From Posidonia oceanica (Eukaryota; Streptophyta; Magnoliopsida; Alismatales; Posidoniaceae), in NCBI GenBank assembly GCA_037176725.1, contig JAZBRS010000026.1, positions 152,593,501 through 152,657,500 on the forward strand: 64,000 nt of DNA, given 5' to 3'. The notes under the pieces are model-generated. The model did not search any database. It was not told the origin of the DNA and was given only the letters and a program-made list of their open reading frames with translations. The translations under genes were made by a program, and so were the position numbers. Positions within the stretch are counted from its first letter, which is position 1. Every line of letters starts with the position of its first letter. Shown here one piece after another: positions 10,325-21,559 of the stretch.

Positions 10325-11094
10325 CATGCACACTGAGCCATTAGACTACCCGTGCTTAAAGGGCCTACTGCTGTTGAAGCCTAGGAATCATGTCTTAGCC
10401 TCACCCCACAAACACTTCGTTGGAGAAGGAAAGGAAATGATCCCACACTGAGATAGAGGCAAATCATAAGGAACCCCCTCCCAGTTCATGAATAACAAGT
10501 CCACACACATCCCTCGAGTCAGACGCATTACCTTAGTACAAATCGGGTAGGCATCTAAGGCCAAAACCTAGAAGTGTAGAAAAGAGGGGAGTGTAACGAA
10601 TAAAAGAGTGTCTCGGTTCGTCAAGGAACGAGTATCCATTGACCGAGTACTCAGAAAGGGTGAGACTACTTGCCAAAAGTACCCAGAAAAAGAGAGTAAA
10701 AAGGGCCAGAAAAGAGGGTAGCAAAGAAGCTGTCCATGGGCAAGAAAAGAAAGAGAATGGAAAAGACGGCAGCAAAGAAGCTGTCCAAGAGTCAAAGTTG
10801 AAAAGCTGGGGAATACTAAGCGCAGTAGGAATCGACCTTGAACTGGGAGGGGTTTAGGCTTCAAATCTTCAACCAATATCTTAGGGTAGGACATGGACTT
10901 TCCTTCCACCCACGTCCCGCACCGTACACATTAGAGGCAAGGAGCAGAGGCCTAGGTCTAGGGGGCAGTTAGGTGTCGAAGCAAGTCTGAGGTATTTTCT
11001 GACTCTGAGATGCACAAGGGACCAAACTGTCAAGGTTTTCCAACCATGAGGTCCCCAGTTTCCCAACTTCCTAGAGGATTCTTTGTCTCCCATA
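10325..11094 (+). other. Element B post-integrase non-coding block
   Basis: No gene. The block holds several copies of a motif like GCAAAGAAGCTGTCCA (near 10720 and 10770) in purine-rich surroundings. The same motif recurs at the same place in element E (37550-37680) and in the deletion derivative F (54895-55060, minus strand). The conservation across three elements, one of which has lost all of pol, points to a cis-acting RNA or DNA role. Which role is not known. Confidence 0.5.
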
Positions 11095-11315
11095 AAAATC
11101 CAAAAAAATGATAAAGTCAAAAATCCAAAAAATGATAAAGTCAAAAATCCAAAAAATGATAAAATAAAAAATCCAAAAAAATGATAAAATAAAAAATCCA
11201 AAAAAAAAGATAAAATCAAAATTCCAAAAAAATGATAAAGTCAAAAATCCAAAAAAATGATAAAGTCAAAAATCCAAAAAAAAATGATAAAATCAAAAAA
11301 TCCAAAAATAATGAG
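11095..11315. repeat. A-rich tandem repeat, about 25 bp
   Basis: About eight copies of AAAATCCAAAAAAATGATAA with small changes. E has a cognate A-rich array at 38030-38140 (CCAAAAAAATCATATAACC) and F has one at 54390-54570 in reverse. It is the second part of the conserved post-integrase block. Confidence 0.75.
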
Positions 11316-12055
11316 TAGGGTAAAATCTACCCAACCAACATCATCTCATGAAACTGATAACAAGAGAAGGCCAGTGATGCAAAAATCTAGGACATTCTAC
11401 GACTCCGCGTTGTATTCGACCCCTCCTATTCAGGACGATCGCTTGGTATTCGCCTACGAGCTAAGACTGGGATCTCGAGAAAAGACAGTCCCTCGTCTGG
11501 CATATCATCTCTAGACAACAAAGCTGAGGCCAATGCTTGTCATTCAAAACCTAAGTTTTCCTTAACTTTTTCTTTCCCATTCTTAGCATTAGCTTTGCTT
11601 AAAATATGCATTGTATACAGGTTGTTACCAAGTGTTCAATGACCATGCTGATTTCACAGTGTTAAGAATGTTCCTGAGCTTCTAGAAGTCACTTTGGACT
11701 AGGGGCAATAATACCCCTAGATGGACTAACAAATTTGCTGAGTTAATGTAGGAAAACAGTTCAGGGGCGTTAAACGAGCAAATATCAGCGTCCAACGTTG
11801 GACGCGCCGTCTGAAGCGTATAACGATCACCAGAGGGATATTGGATGCCTGATATTATGTGTCTTACGTTTTAACTGTGACTTAAACTGCAGATTTTGGA
11901 TAGAGAGCCCTTAATCAAATATCAAAGCCACTAGGGAGTATTTCTAAACTCAGAATAGCCCAAAATACATGAGCAAGGATGAAAAATGAAATATATATAT
12001 ATTAATTCCCTTGAAAAGATACATGGTCCCTGAAATTAAAAATTACAATGATTGC
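11316..12055. promoter_or_regulatory. Non-coding stretch with a perfect 18-bp AACGTT palindrome
   Basis: No gene. At 11788-11805 lies GCGTCCAACGTTGGACGC, a perfect palindrome, followed by AGCGTATAACG and a TTACGTTTTAAC at about 11869. The same motif family is found before each antisense gene and in the U3 of this element's LTR. Here it lies beyond the 3' end of antisense gene B-a. Confidence 0.5.
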
Positions 12056-13401
12056 CTATCTAACCATCTTCTTCCTTTTCCTGCGTAGCACGCCTGTCGC
12101 TTCAACCCACTCCTTGGGTTTGGGCAGTAGCTTTATATACCACTTCTAGTGCGCATCCTCCCGTGGTAGGCAGCAAGTCGAAGGAGCAGTTGATGGCCCC
12201 TCTGAATCATCATGGCGGTCCCGAGATGACCAGAGAGCCCGAATGTAGTACACCATTACTACATCAGATGGAAGACTACGCTCCCGAACCCAAATACGAG
12301 GAATAAAGCTCAACCGAGATGGCACCCCCTTCTTCTGCCCCACCATCTCGAAGCAACGATGGAAGTTGTACACTACAAAGTGGGTGGGCCCTATCAGCTC
12401 CAACTCAACTGAAGAACCTTGCGCCTGGTGCTTATGAGAAAGGGATGTGGAAGGCACGAAAATGTCAATAGGGGCAGCGGACAAAGAGCAAACCCTTTCC
12501 TCAATCAAATCTGTCTTCACGGGCCCAAGCCTCGGGAAATGGACTTGCAGCCACCTGGAAAGAAGGAAAGGAGAGCCTACAAAATCCCCTCTGGTGGAAA
12601 CATTGGTCAGGGCAAGATATGTAGCAGCAAGAATGGCGACTGAAGGAGAGCGCCAGAAATGCTCAGTAAGGCTTATCAAGAACTCAGTATGATAGACATC
12701 CAAGGAGAAATCCTTGGTGACAAATAAAGTGAGGCCTCTAATCAGTAAATGCAGACACACCAGCAGCTGATCCTGAGAGGCAGAGTCCTTGATCTGCCGG
12801 AGGCTGAAGTACAAATGCGCCAAGTTGAGTCTGCGACCTCTGATCACAGGGAAGGTAGGCAGAAGGATGAAGATACGGTCTATGTATGTTTGCATATCTG
12901 TTGTTCCGTACGGCAATGGGAACTTAATATCTGGCCAGGCCGCTCTAATCTGAGTTATACCAAGCAGGCCATGAACATCCTCTACTAGGATTGTCGCCTC
13001 ACAACCCCCAAAGAAGAAAGTATGAGTCTCAGGACTCTAGAAGGCACATGAGGCATGAAGCAGGGGCCAGTCCAAGTTTGTGCACAATAAATCCAAAAGT
13101 CCATCAAAGCACGTACGGGCCAAAACAGATTTCCTCTCTCGAGCCCAAAGCACAAAGTCCTTCACCCAAGTGGAGTAGTAGGGGAAGTCATTGTCAAAGC
13201 AAGGTGTTTTGGTAAAATTGAGGATTTCCTGTAAAGAAATTTGGAAGCATGAGGAACAAAGGAGTGTGAAAGGACCAATGAAGAAGATCATACCTTCCTC
13301 GTCTTGATAAGGGACATCATATGCCCTTCAATCTCTTCCAAAGGTTTTACGACCCCCCTCTTGTTGTGCATGAAGACATTGGGGACTGAGCTAGAAGCCA
13401 T
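12056..13401 (-). pseudogene. Antisense gene B-a: PMD-like, two exons
   Basis: Exon 1 is 13401-13294 (ATG at 13401, 36 codons, donor AAG|GTATGA). Exon 2 runs from 13228 (acceptor TTTACAG) to a TAG at 12058-12056. The intron is phase 0. Exon 2 carries the plant-mobile-domain-like signature: WPLLHAS, then an ETHTFFF segment and a V-E-D-V-H-G-L-L-G helix, followed by about 250 mostly helical residues. Genes B-c and E-c share the layout, the intron position and the WN/SP-x-THTF motif. PMD proteins are plant-specific, of poorly known biochemistry, and often linked to transposons. In-frame TAGs occur at 13037-13039 (where Trp is expected) and about 12145. A TATAAAAG lies about 95 bp upstream of the ATG. 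Confidence 0.72.
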
Positions 13402-13496
13402 GAAAGCAAAAGAGAGGGAAGGAAGAGGCACAAATCAGGAAGAAATCAGTAGAGAGAAAAGGGGAAGTATGCATGAAAATCAAAGGGGTGGCCAAG

Positions 13497-13504
13497 CTTT
13501 TATA
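13497..13504 (-). promoter_or_regulatory. TATA box of antisense gene B-a
   Basis: TATAAAAG on the minus strand, about 95 bp before the ATG at 13401, a normal plant spacing allowing a 60-70 nt leader. The leader between is C/T-rich, as is common in plant 5' UTRs. Confidence 0.6.
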
Positions 13505-13629
13505 AGCACAGGAGGGTTGTCGAAAATCCTTCACGCGGGCATTGAGAAAATTTCGCAAGCATTCCGGAATATTAGTCAAGAACAGGAAAGGAAAGAAAAG
13601 TTTCTGGGCTCGCTTCGTTGTACGTGAGA

Positions 13630-13765
13630 CCTGGTGCGTCCAATGTTAGTTGCGCTAGTTCAAGCATATAACATTTAGATCAGTTGCCCGGCGTTGGCCG
13701 CAGCGATTGAAGCGGATAACGTTAGCCGCAACAGATGAGGCGTATAACGTTTTATCAGTGACTTA
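13630..13765. promoter_or_regulatory. AACGTT motif cluster upstream of B-a
   Basis: The cluster contains GCGTCCAATGTTAG, CATATAACATT, GGCGTTGGCCGC, GCGGATAACGTTAGCCGC and GCGTATAACGTTTTA in about 130 bp. It lies just upstream of the B-a TATA box. The same words are found in the LTR U3 and before B-b and B-c. Confidence 0.6.
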
Positions 13766-14230
13766 AGTTACTGAACTTGGATGGATTGCCCCCTAATCCG
13801 TGATTGAGTTGCATGCGCCTGTTTTGCCCATCCCAGAGGTTTGACTAAGTTGAAATACATGGGTGAGCATTGGTTTCATATTTTTTTTGGACATTCGGGC
13901 CAGTCGGAATCTCTAGTTGCTCGTTTCATCAAGTAAATGGCTCGTTAAGGCATCGACGACTTCGAAATTCAATTTTTAAGCTTCCAGGTGAAATCTTTCC
14001 TTATAACTATGTCATTTACGTACTATTTCACTTGAGTATGCTGGTTTCAAGTTAATTTGGATTAAGGGCCATTATTTTACCATATTGGTCGCTTAAGCTC
14101 ATGTTAGCTTTGAGAAAGGTAATTTAAAAGAAGTATTTGACAAGTTTACTGAGTGTGCAGAAATCTATATCATTTCAAAATATACAATTGTTCTACAAGG
14201 TCACCGAGGCATACCCCTGAAGTACAAAAG

Positions 14231-17200
14231 CTATGGAGCACTCTCTCCCTCACCCTCAAGAGTTGAAGCAGGGGCCGGAGAAGGGGCAGTAGGGGGACGA
14301 GGCGATTGCCGAACTGAAACGCCTGATGGAGCCCTAGAAACAGATCGAGAGTAGTGGCTACCCGACCGGCGGCTCGGTACAGAAGGAACAGGCACCCCGA
14401 GCCTGGCACCAGCTGAGAAAGCAAACCTTCGGTAGTGCCCAAGCTCAAGCTCAAGCTGGGAGATGATGCCCGCCGTGCCCTGAGGAGAGAAGTAGTCCAA
14501 AATATCAGATATAAGCAAGGACATGGAAGACATAAAGAAGCGCTGAATTAAATCGTACCACTTGAGATTGGGCAATCTCAGCGTCCCTATCAGCAACCTG
14601 CTGCTTTAGCTCCCGGATCCGAGTGTTGCTAGCAGCAACTGTCCCCTCCAGCTCCTCCAACCTCCCGATAGAGCTGGCAGCTATAAAGTCACCAGCCCGC
14701 TCCCTCAGCTCGCCCTCTAGATAAGCAACCTACAAGCAATGGCGTCAAGACCAAGGGAATTTCAAAAGCAGAAATAAAATAAAAAGCATGTTTACCTTCT
14801 CCTGGAGATGGGAGATCTCCTTTGAGCGGTTCGAAGGAGGAGCACTGCTAGTCGAAGGCTGAAAAGGAAGATTCAAGTCAGTTACAATTCATAGGCAGAC
14901 TATAAAAGCCACACGTAAAGATACTTGAGAGGCAGAGGCACGCAGACGATCAATCTCCCCGGTCAGAACGGAGAGCTGCTGGGTCAAATGGCGTGCCTGC
15001 TGAGCCCGCTCATCGGCCGCCTTGAGCTGCAAAAGAAAGAAAGCATGTTAGCCAAATTGAATTAATAGTCTACAAAATGAAATTCAGAAGCTCACTGCTA
15101 TCTCCAGCTGGGCTCGGGAAGACCGAACCTCCTCCAGCAGGGCCGCACGGGAAAGCACTACCTCCCCGGGATCTGTGTCCCCCAAAGGAAGGTTCCCACG
15201 CCCAAGGAAGTGGGACCGGTGGAAGATCATCAGAGAAGAAAACTCCCGGTCTATCCACTCGGCCCACACCTCCTCGTCCTCCTCTGTAGCATCCGTCGGA
15301 GCGAGGGAACCACGACGGGCCCAGTCCAGGAGCTGTGGACTATAGACGTTCACCCAGTAGCGAGCACGACTGCCCCCGCCGCGTGTCTCTCGCCAAACTC
15401 AGTGAGGAGGAGGTAAAGGCTGAGCCTGCTGGTGCCTCAACTGTCGTAGCACCCTGCCGATCTACTGGAAGTGACAGTGGTTCCAGCAGTGGATCCATAC
15501 GTCCCGGTCGAAAATGGCCTGATCACGGGCAATCTCGGGGACGTCCGCATGCTCTCCCTCAGCATAGGGACGCCAAACCACCTGAAAGGAGCAATACATG
15601 TCAACAAGCAGCATAAACAAATAAACAGAAGCTGAGATTAAAAGAAGTAAGTTACCTGAGCCGAGACAAGGAGCTCGAAAAGCAGACGACCGACATAGCG
15701 GTTGTCATCTGCAGGCTCGAGGGCCTGCTCAGCAGCAGCCCAAAATAGTCCCCGAGGGAAGGGGACACTGGTAGGTGGAACCGGAGGAGGGGTAGGTCGC
15801 AAAAAGGTGAAGTGGTCCCACGCTCACATCTGCACGCAAAACAAGGAAGCTGTTAGCAAGAATATAATATCCAATGCAAGCTTAAATATGCATATTTACC
15901 TGAAGGAAGGGCAGGTTCCCGCCCAGCTGGTGAGAACTACCGTCAGTGAAGCGGAATAGGGTGGAGTATAGGTGCGCTAAGCTAGTCGCACCCCAGGCGT
16001 ACTCTCCTACATGCTCCAAGTCCACCAGAAGAGAAAGGAATCACGCCGAGAGCTTCGAGGAGGAGTGCGAGAAGAGCACCTCCCCGAACAGCACTAGGAG
16101 GAAGGCCCGTAGCTGCTGGTCGGCCTCCACACTCGGTCCGTCTACTGTCTTCGCCAGCTCACTCACTCGGCGAATCGCGGAAGTGATCACCACGAGCTGC
16201 TCCCCTCTCATGGCTAACTGACGTCCAACAAGCTCCTGTGCCAAGGCCGAGTAGCCCGGGCGCACCCACCCTGTCACTGGTCTGCTCGTGACCCGGAGAC
16301 CAGTCAGCCGCGCCATGTCCTCAAGGGAGAGGACAAACTCGCCCGCCCTCATGACAATCGAGCTTGTCCGGAAGCTCCACCGCTCTGCAACCGCCTCCAA
16401 AAATATCGGACGGAGGGGAAAGTCCGGGATGGATAGGAAATGCCCAAATCCCATCCGATCCAGACGCTCCTGCTGGAAGGAAGCCAACAAAGCATAGGAC
16501 CGGCGGACCTGACCCCAGTAGCAGCAGGTCACGGTTGGTGCTCGACTCTACAAGCAAGCAAGAGAACTATCAGACGGGATAAAGTAATTGAACAAAATAA
16601 AGAAAAAATGGAAAAAAAATGTGTATACCTGCCCCCTAGAAGCTAGTGTGGCAGTGGCGTACTTTGATCGGGACGCGTCCCTGCACGGTCCCGATGCCTG
16701 CACCTCATCTCAGGGGATTTGCTCCCGCCAGTAGTCCGGGGGATTCCTCGCATCACCCTCCGCCTCCTGTCAGACGAAGTCAACCATGTTCCGCCACCAG
16801 CTATCGTCCTCGCCAAACTGTGCAAGGAAGGGGTCGACTGGCCTCGCCTCTGGCACCTTTGAGGGCCCTACCTCGTTTAGGCCGACCTCAGGCCTCGTCT
16901 CTGAGACCGTCTCCTCTGAATCCTCCAAGCTGAAGGAACTGCTAGAACCAGAGACCGCCTCCGCCGTCGTCTCTACCGCCTCCCCGAAACCAGAGTCCCC
17001 CCCCATGGTAGCCTCGCTAGCCATCGCCTCCGCCTTCATGGCGTCGCCACCAACCGCCACCTCGGCCTCCATGGTGCCACCAACGGCAGCCCCTGTCTTC
17101 GCTCCCGCAGCCTCGGCATCACCACCGGTCATCGCCCTAGGCCCCGCCATGGCACCACCAGCCTCCACCACCTCCGCCGTAGTCCGATCGGCCTCTACGG

Positions 17201-17444
17201 CCACCCCAGCGGCCGTTCCAGGGCTAGCCAACTCGGCCACAGCCCCCACAGCCGCCGAACCCGCCTCCACCGGTGTGCCCTCGACTACCACAGCCTCATC
17301 GGAGCCTCCTGCAGCCCTCGTCGCCGATTCCCGCACCGCAGCAACCCTAGTCGCCGCCTCTGACGCAGCCTCGCCGAAGGGGGAAGGGCCGGTCTGAGCC
17401 CTTTTGGCCGCCCGAGTATAGAAATGTGAGATTTGCCTCTCCAT
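14231..17444 (-). pseudogene. Antisense gene B-b: PMD domain with coiled-coil tail, eight exons
   Basis: Exons: 17444-16629, 16547-15900, 15829-15656, 15581-15096, 15026-14925, 14858-14796, 14729-14562, 14479-14231 (TAG end). Every one is a multiple of three and all junctions fit GT-AG. Exon 1 is Ala/Glu-rich. Exon 2 holds MGFGHFL and GEFVLSLEDMARLTGL, exon 3 WDHFTFLRP, and exon 4 VVWRPY and IGRVLRQL; together these are the core signatures of a plant mobile domain. Exons 5-7 are heptad-rich and exon 8 is Ser/Pro/Arg-rich. The order and boundaries of the core exons agree with E-b. Six in-frame stops (two in exon 1, one each in exons 2 and 3, two in exon 4; the one in exon 3 replaces a Trp) make this copy a pseudogene. 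The role is unknown; DNA- or RNA-linked work is a guess. Confidence 0.75.
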
Positions 17445-17533
17445 CAAGGTAGGCTCACCAGAATGAGGAGGAAAGTCACTGGAGAAGAAGAAGAAAGGAA
17501 GGGCAGATGGCCACCCGCAGCGTAGGACGAGGG

Positions 17534-17540
17534 CTTTATA
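17534..17540 (-). promoter_or_regulatory. TATA box of antisense gene B-b
   Basis: TATAAAG on the minus strand, about 90 bp before the ATG at 17444, followed by a pyrimidine-rich leader. It sits directly next to the motif cluster at 17545-17705. Confidence 0.55.
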
Positions 17541-17544
17541 CCTT

Positions 17545-17705
17545 TCAACGTTTTACGCATGAATCCCAGCGTCCAACGCCTCGGGAAGAAAAGAATGTTA
17601 TACGTGCCTTATGACGCATTCAACGTTTTGCGAGTTAAAACGTTAGCCACTAGTTTCCCAGCGTATAACGTTGGACGCTCCCTTTTGAGCATACAACGCT
17701 TTAAG
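17545..17705. promoter_or_regulatory. AACGTT motif cluster upstream of B-b
   Basis: At least seven related words in 160 bp: CAACGTTTTACGC, AGCGTCCAACGC, ATGTTATACG, TTCAACGTTTTGCG, AAACGTTAGCC, AGCGTATAACGTTGGACGCT (17660-17679, nearly palindromic) and CATACAACGC. The cluster lies immediately upstream of the TATA box of B-b. Confidence 0.65.
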
Positions 17706-17825
17706 TTCAGGGAAGTGTTTTGAATTCTGATACTCTCACTCAACTCATACAAATTCATTCAAAAGAAACCAAAGAGACGAAATAAATTTTATTGATGATA
17801 AATGATACATTTCTAACTACATTTT

Positions 17826-19168
17826 CTATCTTTTTGAAGGAAATTCAATGAACAATTTAGGACGCACGCCCTTGTACCAAGCGTCATAAGTTGCAAGAGA
17901 AATGGCTTCATGGTCCGCATTTGAGTTCTCCCATGCAGAAAGGACTCGATTTCACCCCTTCCCGTTCCAAGTACCAGCCTGATAGAAGACCTGGATGATG
18001 TCCCCAGGGGTGTCCCTTAAGCGCGGGAGAATAATATCAGAGAAGCGCGGCAAGGGAGGTATAGCCCGAGGAGTACCCATCATTGAGAAGCATCGTTGAG
18101 GATTGTACCTCACAAACTCGGTCACCCCAATCAGCGTCAGGAAATACTCCGGGTCAGACACTGTCATGAAAGACGAGGGGAGACTGAAGGAGTCCATCTG
18201 GGACTTAACCTCGCAAGCGCATAAGTGGCGAATGAGCTCCTCCATGGGAATGCTAGCATCAAGAGCAGGCAGAAGAAAATGCTCCTCCAGCCAGCGCAGA
18301 ACTAAGAATGGCGAGACAAAGAATGGCCTCCCGAGGCAGGCACTGGATAAGCCCCGGATGGTAAAAGCCAAAACAGACTGACTCAAACATTTCTCCGGGT
18401 TGCGCACATAGATGCACATGAGCTCAGCATGGTAGGCACTAATAGTCAGAGCTTCATTTCGGGGGAGCACTAGTCCCTCGATCAGAATAAAGACGCATTT
18501 CAAGCAAGAAGCCTCAGAGCGGATGCTGTCGTGCTGTTTCCAGAAAAATTTCCATAAGGAGGAGAGTTTGATACAACCATCCAGCACCAGGTCCTCCGGC
18601 ACAACAATAGAGCCAAAGATGCGCTTTAAGAGAGAAAAGGAACCTACCACCCCGATTGGCAAAAGGTAGGCATTCCTGCAGTAAATAGATGAGTCGGCAT
18701 GTCGGGTACCTAGGAGGACGCTCACCTCCTCCAAAAGAATGGTTAATTCCCCCAAAGAAGAAATGAACGTGTGAGTCAAAGGATTCCACAGCCCACAGAG
18801 GCCAAAGAGCACCTTCTAGTCAACAGACTGCCGCAGCTGGCGAAGGGGCTGACAGAGACCAGCCTCCTCCAAGCGCTCTCGATACTTCTTCAAAGCCCAA
18901 GAGCGGAATTGTTGAACCTAGTCCAACTGATAGGCTTTCGAGTCATGGTCGTTGTTGGTAGAAGATAGGGGCTATAAAGTAAGGAAAAATTAGCAGAAGT
19001 ACGAGAATGGGAGCATGGGGAAATGATGAAAAAAGGGAGTACCTTCTCATGCACCAACAGGTTCGCCAAATGGTTGGGTATAGCCTCCAACTAGAGTTGC
19101 ACCATGTCAGAAGGAGAGGAGAAGATGGCCACCTGGAAAGCATGACGCGGGATATCACTCAAATCCAT
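17826..19168 (-). pseudogene. Antisense gene B-c: PMD-like, two exons, paralogue of B-a
   Basis: Exon 1 is 19168-19043 (ATG at 19168, 42 codons, ending IPNHLANLLVHEK, donor AAG|GTACTC). Exon 2 runs from 18971 (acceptor TTTATAG) to a TAG at 17828-17826. The intron is phase 0 and in the same place as in B-a and E-c, whose exon 1 also ends in IPNHL plus a short tail. Exon 2 has WNPLTHTFIS, a GELTILLEEVSVLLG helix and a YNPQRCFSMMG motif, all aligned with E-c. In-frame stops occur in exon 1 and at three places in exon 2. B therefore carries two members of this family on either side of B-b, and E carries one. Confidence 0.72.
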
Positions 19169-19255
19169 GAGGAGAAGCACAAGCCCTAGCAAGCAAAAAT
19201 CAATAAGAGAAGGAAGATAAATGTTTGAACTACAAGATTCAAGCCAAGAGGAGGT

Positions 19256-19263
19256 CTAATATA
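19256..19263 (-). promoter_or_regulatory. TATA-like box of antisense gene B-c
   Basis: TATATTAG on the minus strand, 88-95 bp before the ATG at 19168. The spacing is the same as in B-a and B-b. Confidence 0.45.
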
Positions 19264-19364
19264 GGCCGTGGAGCCTTCATCGAAATGGAAACCCAAAGAA
19301 AATTGGAGATTTACTGCCAAAACGGTGGTGCCCGAATAGGAAAGACAGCAGCCTGTCTCGCGAT

Positions 19365-19455
19365 GTTATACGCGGCCGCAATGCCATCCAACGTTAGTCG
19401 CGGTACTTCAGCCGTCCAACGTTGAATGCTAACAATGAAGCGTCTAACAAGTCAA
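19365..19455. promoter_or_regulatory. AACGTT motif cluster upstream of B-c
   Basis: The cluster contains GTTATACGCGGCCGC, CATCCAACGTTAGTCGCGG, GCCGTCCAACGTTGAATGC and GAAGCGTCTAAC in 90 bp, upstream of the TATA-like box of B-c. Confidence 0.6.
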
Positions 19456-19539
19456 AGCAGAATTGAGAGCAGAAAAGCAAAGAACCTTGGAGCACAATTG
19501 GGTCAACAAAGCAAGCAAAGCCAAAGAAGTATCCTTTTC

Positions 19540-20400
19540 GACTCCCTTGGGCCATCCCCAACGCACGTCATGCTTTATTTTTGACTCCCTTGGGCCATCC
19601 CCTAGGCACGTCATGTTTTTATTTTCGACTCCCTTGGGCCATCCCCTAGGCACGTCATGCTTTATTTTCGACTCCCTTGGGCCATCCCCTAGGCACGTCA
19701 TGTTTTTATTTTTGACTCCCTTGGGCCATCCCTTAGGCACGTCATGCTTTATTTTCGACTCCCTTGGGCCATCCCCTAGGCACATCATGCTTTATTTTCG
19801 ACTCCCTTGGGCCATCCCCTAGGCACGTCATGTTTTTATTTTCGACTCCCTTGGGCCATCCCCTAGGCACGTCATGTATTTATTTTCGACTCCCTTGGGC
19901 CATCTCCTAGGCACGTCATGTTTTTATTTTCGACTCCCTTAGGCTATCCCCTAGGCACGTCATGTTTTTATTTTCGACTCCTTTGGGCCATCCCCTAGGC
20001 ACGTCATGCTTTATTTTCGACTCCCTTGGGCCATCCCCTAGGCACGTCATGTTTTTATTTTCGACTCCCTTGGGCCATCCCATAGGCACGTCATGTTTTT
20101 ATTTTCGACTCCCTTGGGCCATCCCCTAGGCACGTCATGTTTTTATTTTCGACTCCCTTGGGCCATCCCCTAGGCACGTCATGTTTTTATTTTCGACTCC
20201 CTTGGGCCATCCCCTAGGCACATCATGTTTTTATTTTTGACTCCCTTGGGCCATCCCCTAGGCACGTCATGCTTTATTTTCAACTCCCTTGGGCCATCCC
20301 CTAGGCACGTCATGTTTTTATTTTTGACTCCCTTGGGCCATCCCCTAGGCATGTCATGTTTTTGTTTTCGACCCCCTTGGGCAATCCCCTCGGCAAATCA
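19540..20400. repeat. Tandem array i, 43-46-bp unit, about 19 copies
   Basis: The unit is CGACTCCCTTGGGCCATCCC, then CTAGGCACGTCATG, then a T-rich tail of variable length (CTTTATTTT or TTTTTATTTT). The copies differ by only a few bases, which suggests recent expansion. The short open frames on both strands are period artefacts. It lies in the 3' non-coding part of element B. Confidence 0.9.
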
Positions 20401-20960
20401 AAGCAAGATCCTCGGAGCACAACCGAGATAACAAAGCAAAGCAATCAAAGAAAGATCCCTGGAGCATAATCGGGACATCAAAGCAAGATCCCTGGAGCAT
20501 AACCGGGATAACAAAGCAAACCAACCCCGGAGCATAGCCGGGATACCAAAGCAAAGATCCTTGGAGCACAACTGGGATAAGAAAGCAAACCAATCAAAGA
20601 AAGATCCTCGGAGCATAATCGGGACATCAAAGCACGATCCCTGGAGCATAACCGGGATAACAAAGCAAACCAACCAAGAAAAGAACCCCGGAGCATAACC
20701 AGGATACCAAAGCAAAGATCCTCGGAGCATAACCGGGACACCAAAGCAAGATCCCCAGAGCATAGCCGGGACACCAAAGCAAAGATCCCCGGAGCATAAT
20801 CGGGACACCAAAGTAAGATCCTCGGAGCATAACCGGGACATTAAAGCAAAAAACCCCGGAGCATGACTGGACAAACAAAGCAACCCCGGAGCACAATCAG
20901 ACAAACAAAGCAAAACCAATTAGCAGAAAGAACCCCGGAGCATAATCGGGTCAACAAAGC
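20400..20960. repeat. Tandem array ii, about 30-35-bp unit
   Basis: About 17 copies of AAGCAAGATCCCCGGAGCAT with AACCGGGACACC or AACCGGGATAACA, with irregular insertions. The related minus-strand open frames are artefacts. Confidence 0.85.
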
Positions 20961-21330
20961 AAAACCAACGGTATTAGTGGACCCACTGTTCACTAACTCC
21001 CGGGTCAGAAGATGATGGTCCCTACCGAGAATGTAGGCGACATTCAATGAAAGGACACTTGATTCTGACGAATAACGCCAACGGTATCGATGGACTCATT
21101 TTTCATTGATTCCGGGTCACAAGATGACGGTCTCTGTCGAGAATGTAGGCAACATTCAATGAAAGGACACCTAATTGTGACAAATAGAGCCAACGCGGTC
21201 AGCAGAGAAGAGATCATTTCCCCTTTTTGCATGGGAGCATCATGGACCTCTCACTCACCAACCCGTGTATCATGAGACGACGGTCCCTTGGGAGAGTGTA
21301 GACTACATCCAAGGAAAGGGCACCTGATCA
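20960..21330. repeat. Tandem array iii, about 110-120-bp unit, three copies
   Basis: Three diverged copies start near 20965, 21080 and 21190. Each holds CCAACGGTAT or CCAACGCGGT, then a GATGATGGTCCCTACCGAG-type run, then a GTAGGCGACATTCAATGAAA-type run and a GGACAC end. A fourth partial copy may continue to 21330. E and F have one cognate segment (GACGGTCC ... CATTCATTTTGC) before their 3' LTR. Confidence 0.65.
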
Positions 21331-21559
21331 TGACAAATTGCATTCACGCATGTGTCAGTCCACCTTGGGTGGTGAGAAAAATTCCTGAGCCAACCCGGTA
21401 TACAAATTAAAGCCGGCGATGATGGAGGAACCTCATTACCTAGGGTCATGCATTGCATATCATGACCCCTTTTTGCATTCCCGTCAGCACGCATCCATGC
21501 ATAGCGCATTGTATTGCATTCGCATTGAGTGGTCGTCGGAATCATTAGCTATCCATCCT

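Noticed and set aside
16786..17397. Plus-strand frame of 203 codons, Ala/Pro/Ser-rich
   Set aside because: It is the mirror of exon 1 of antisense gene B-b, whose splice sites and downstream exons support the minus strand.
19540..20960. Regular direct repeats that look like a CRISPR array
   Set aside because: The units follow each other without unique spacers, and the setting is a plant retrotransposon.
19444..21047. Repeated open frames (Gly/Pro/Arg-rich or Cys/Leu-rich) in tandem arrays i and ii
   Set aside because: These are artefacts of repeat periods in the non-coding 3' part of element B.
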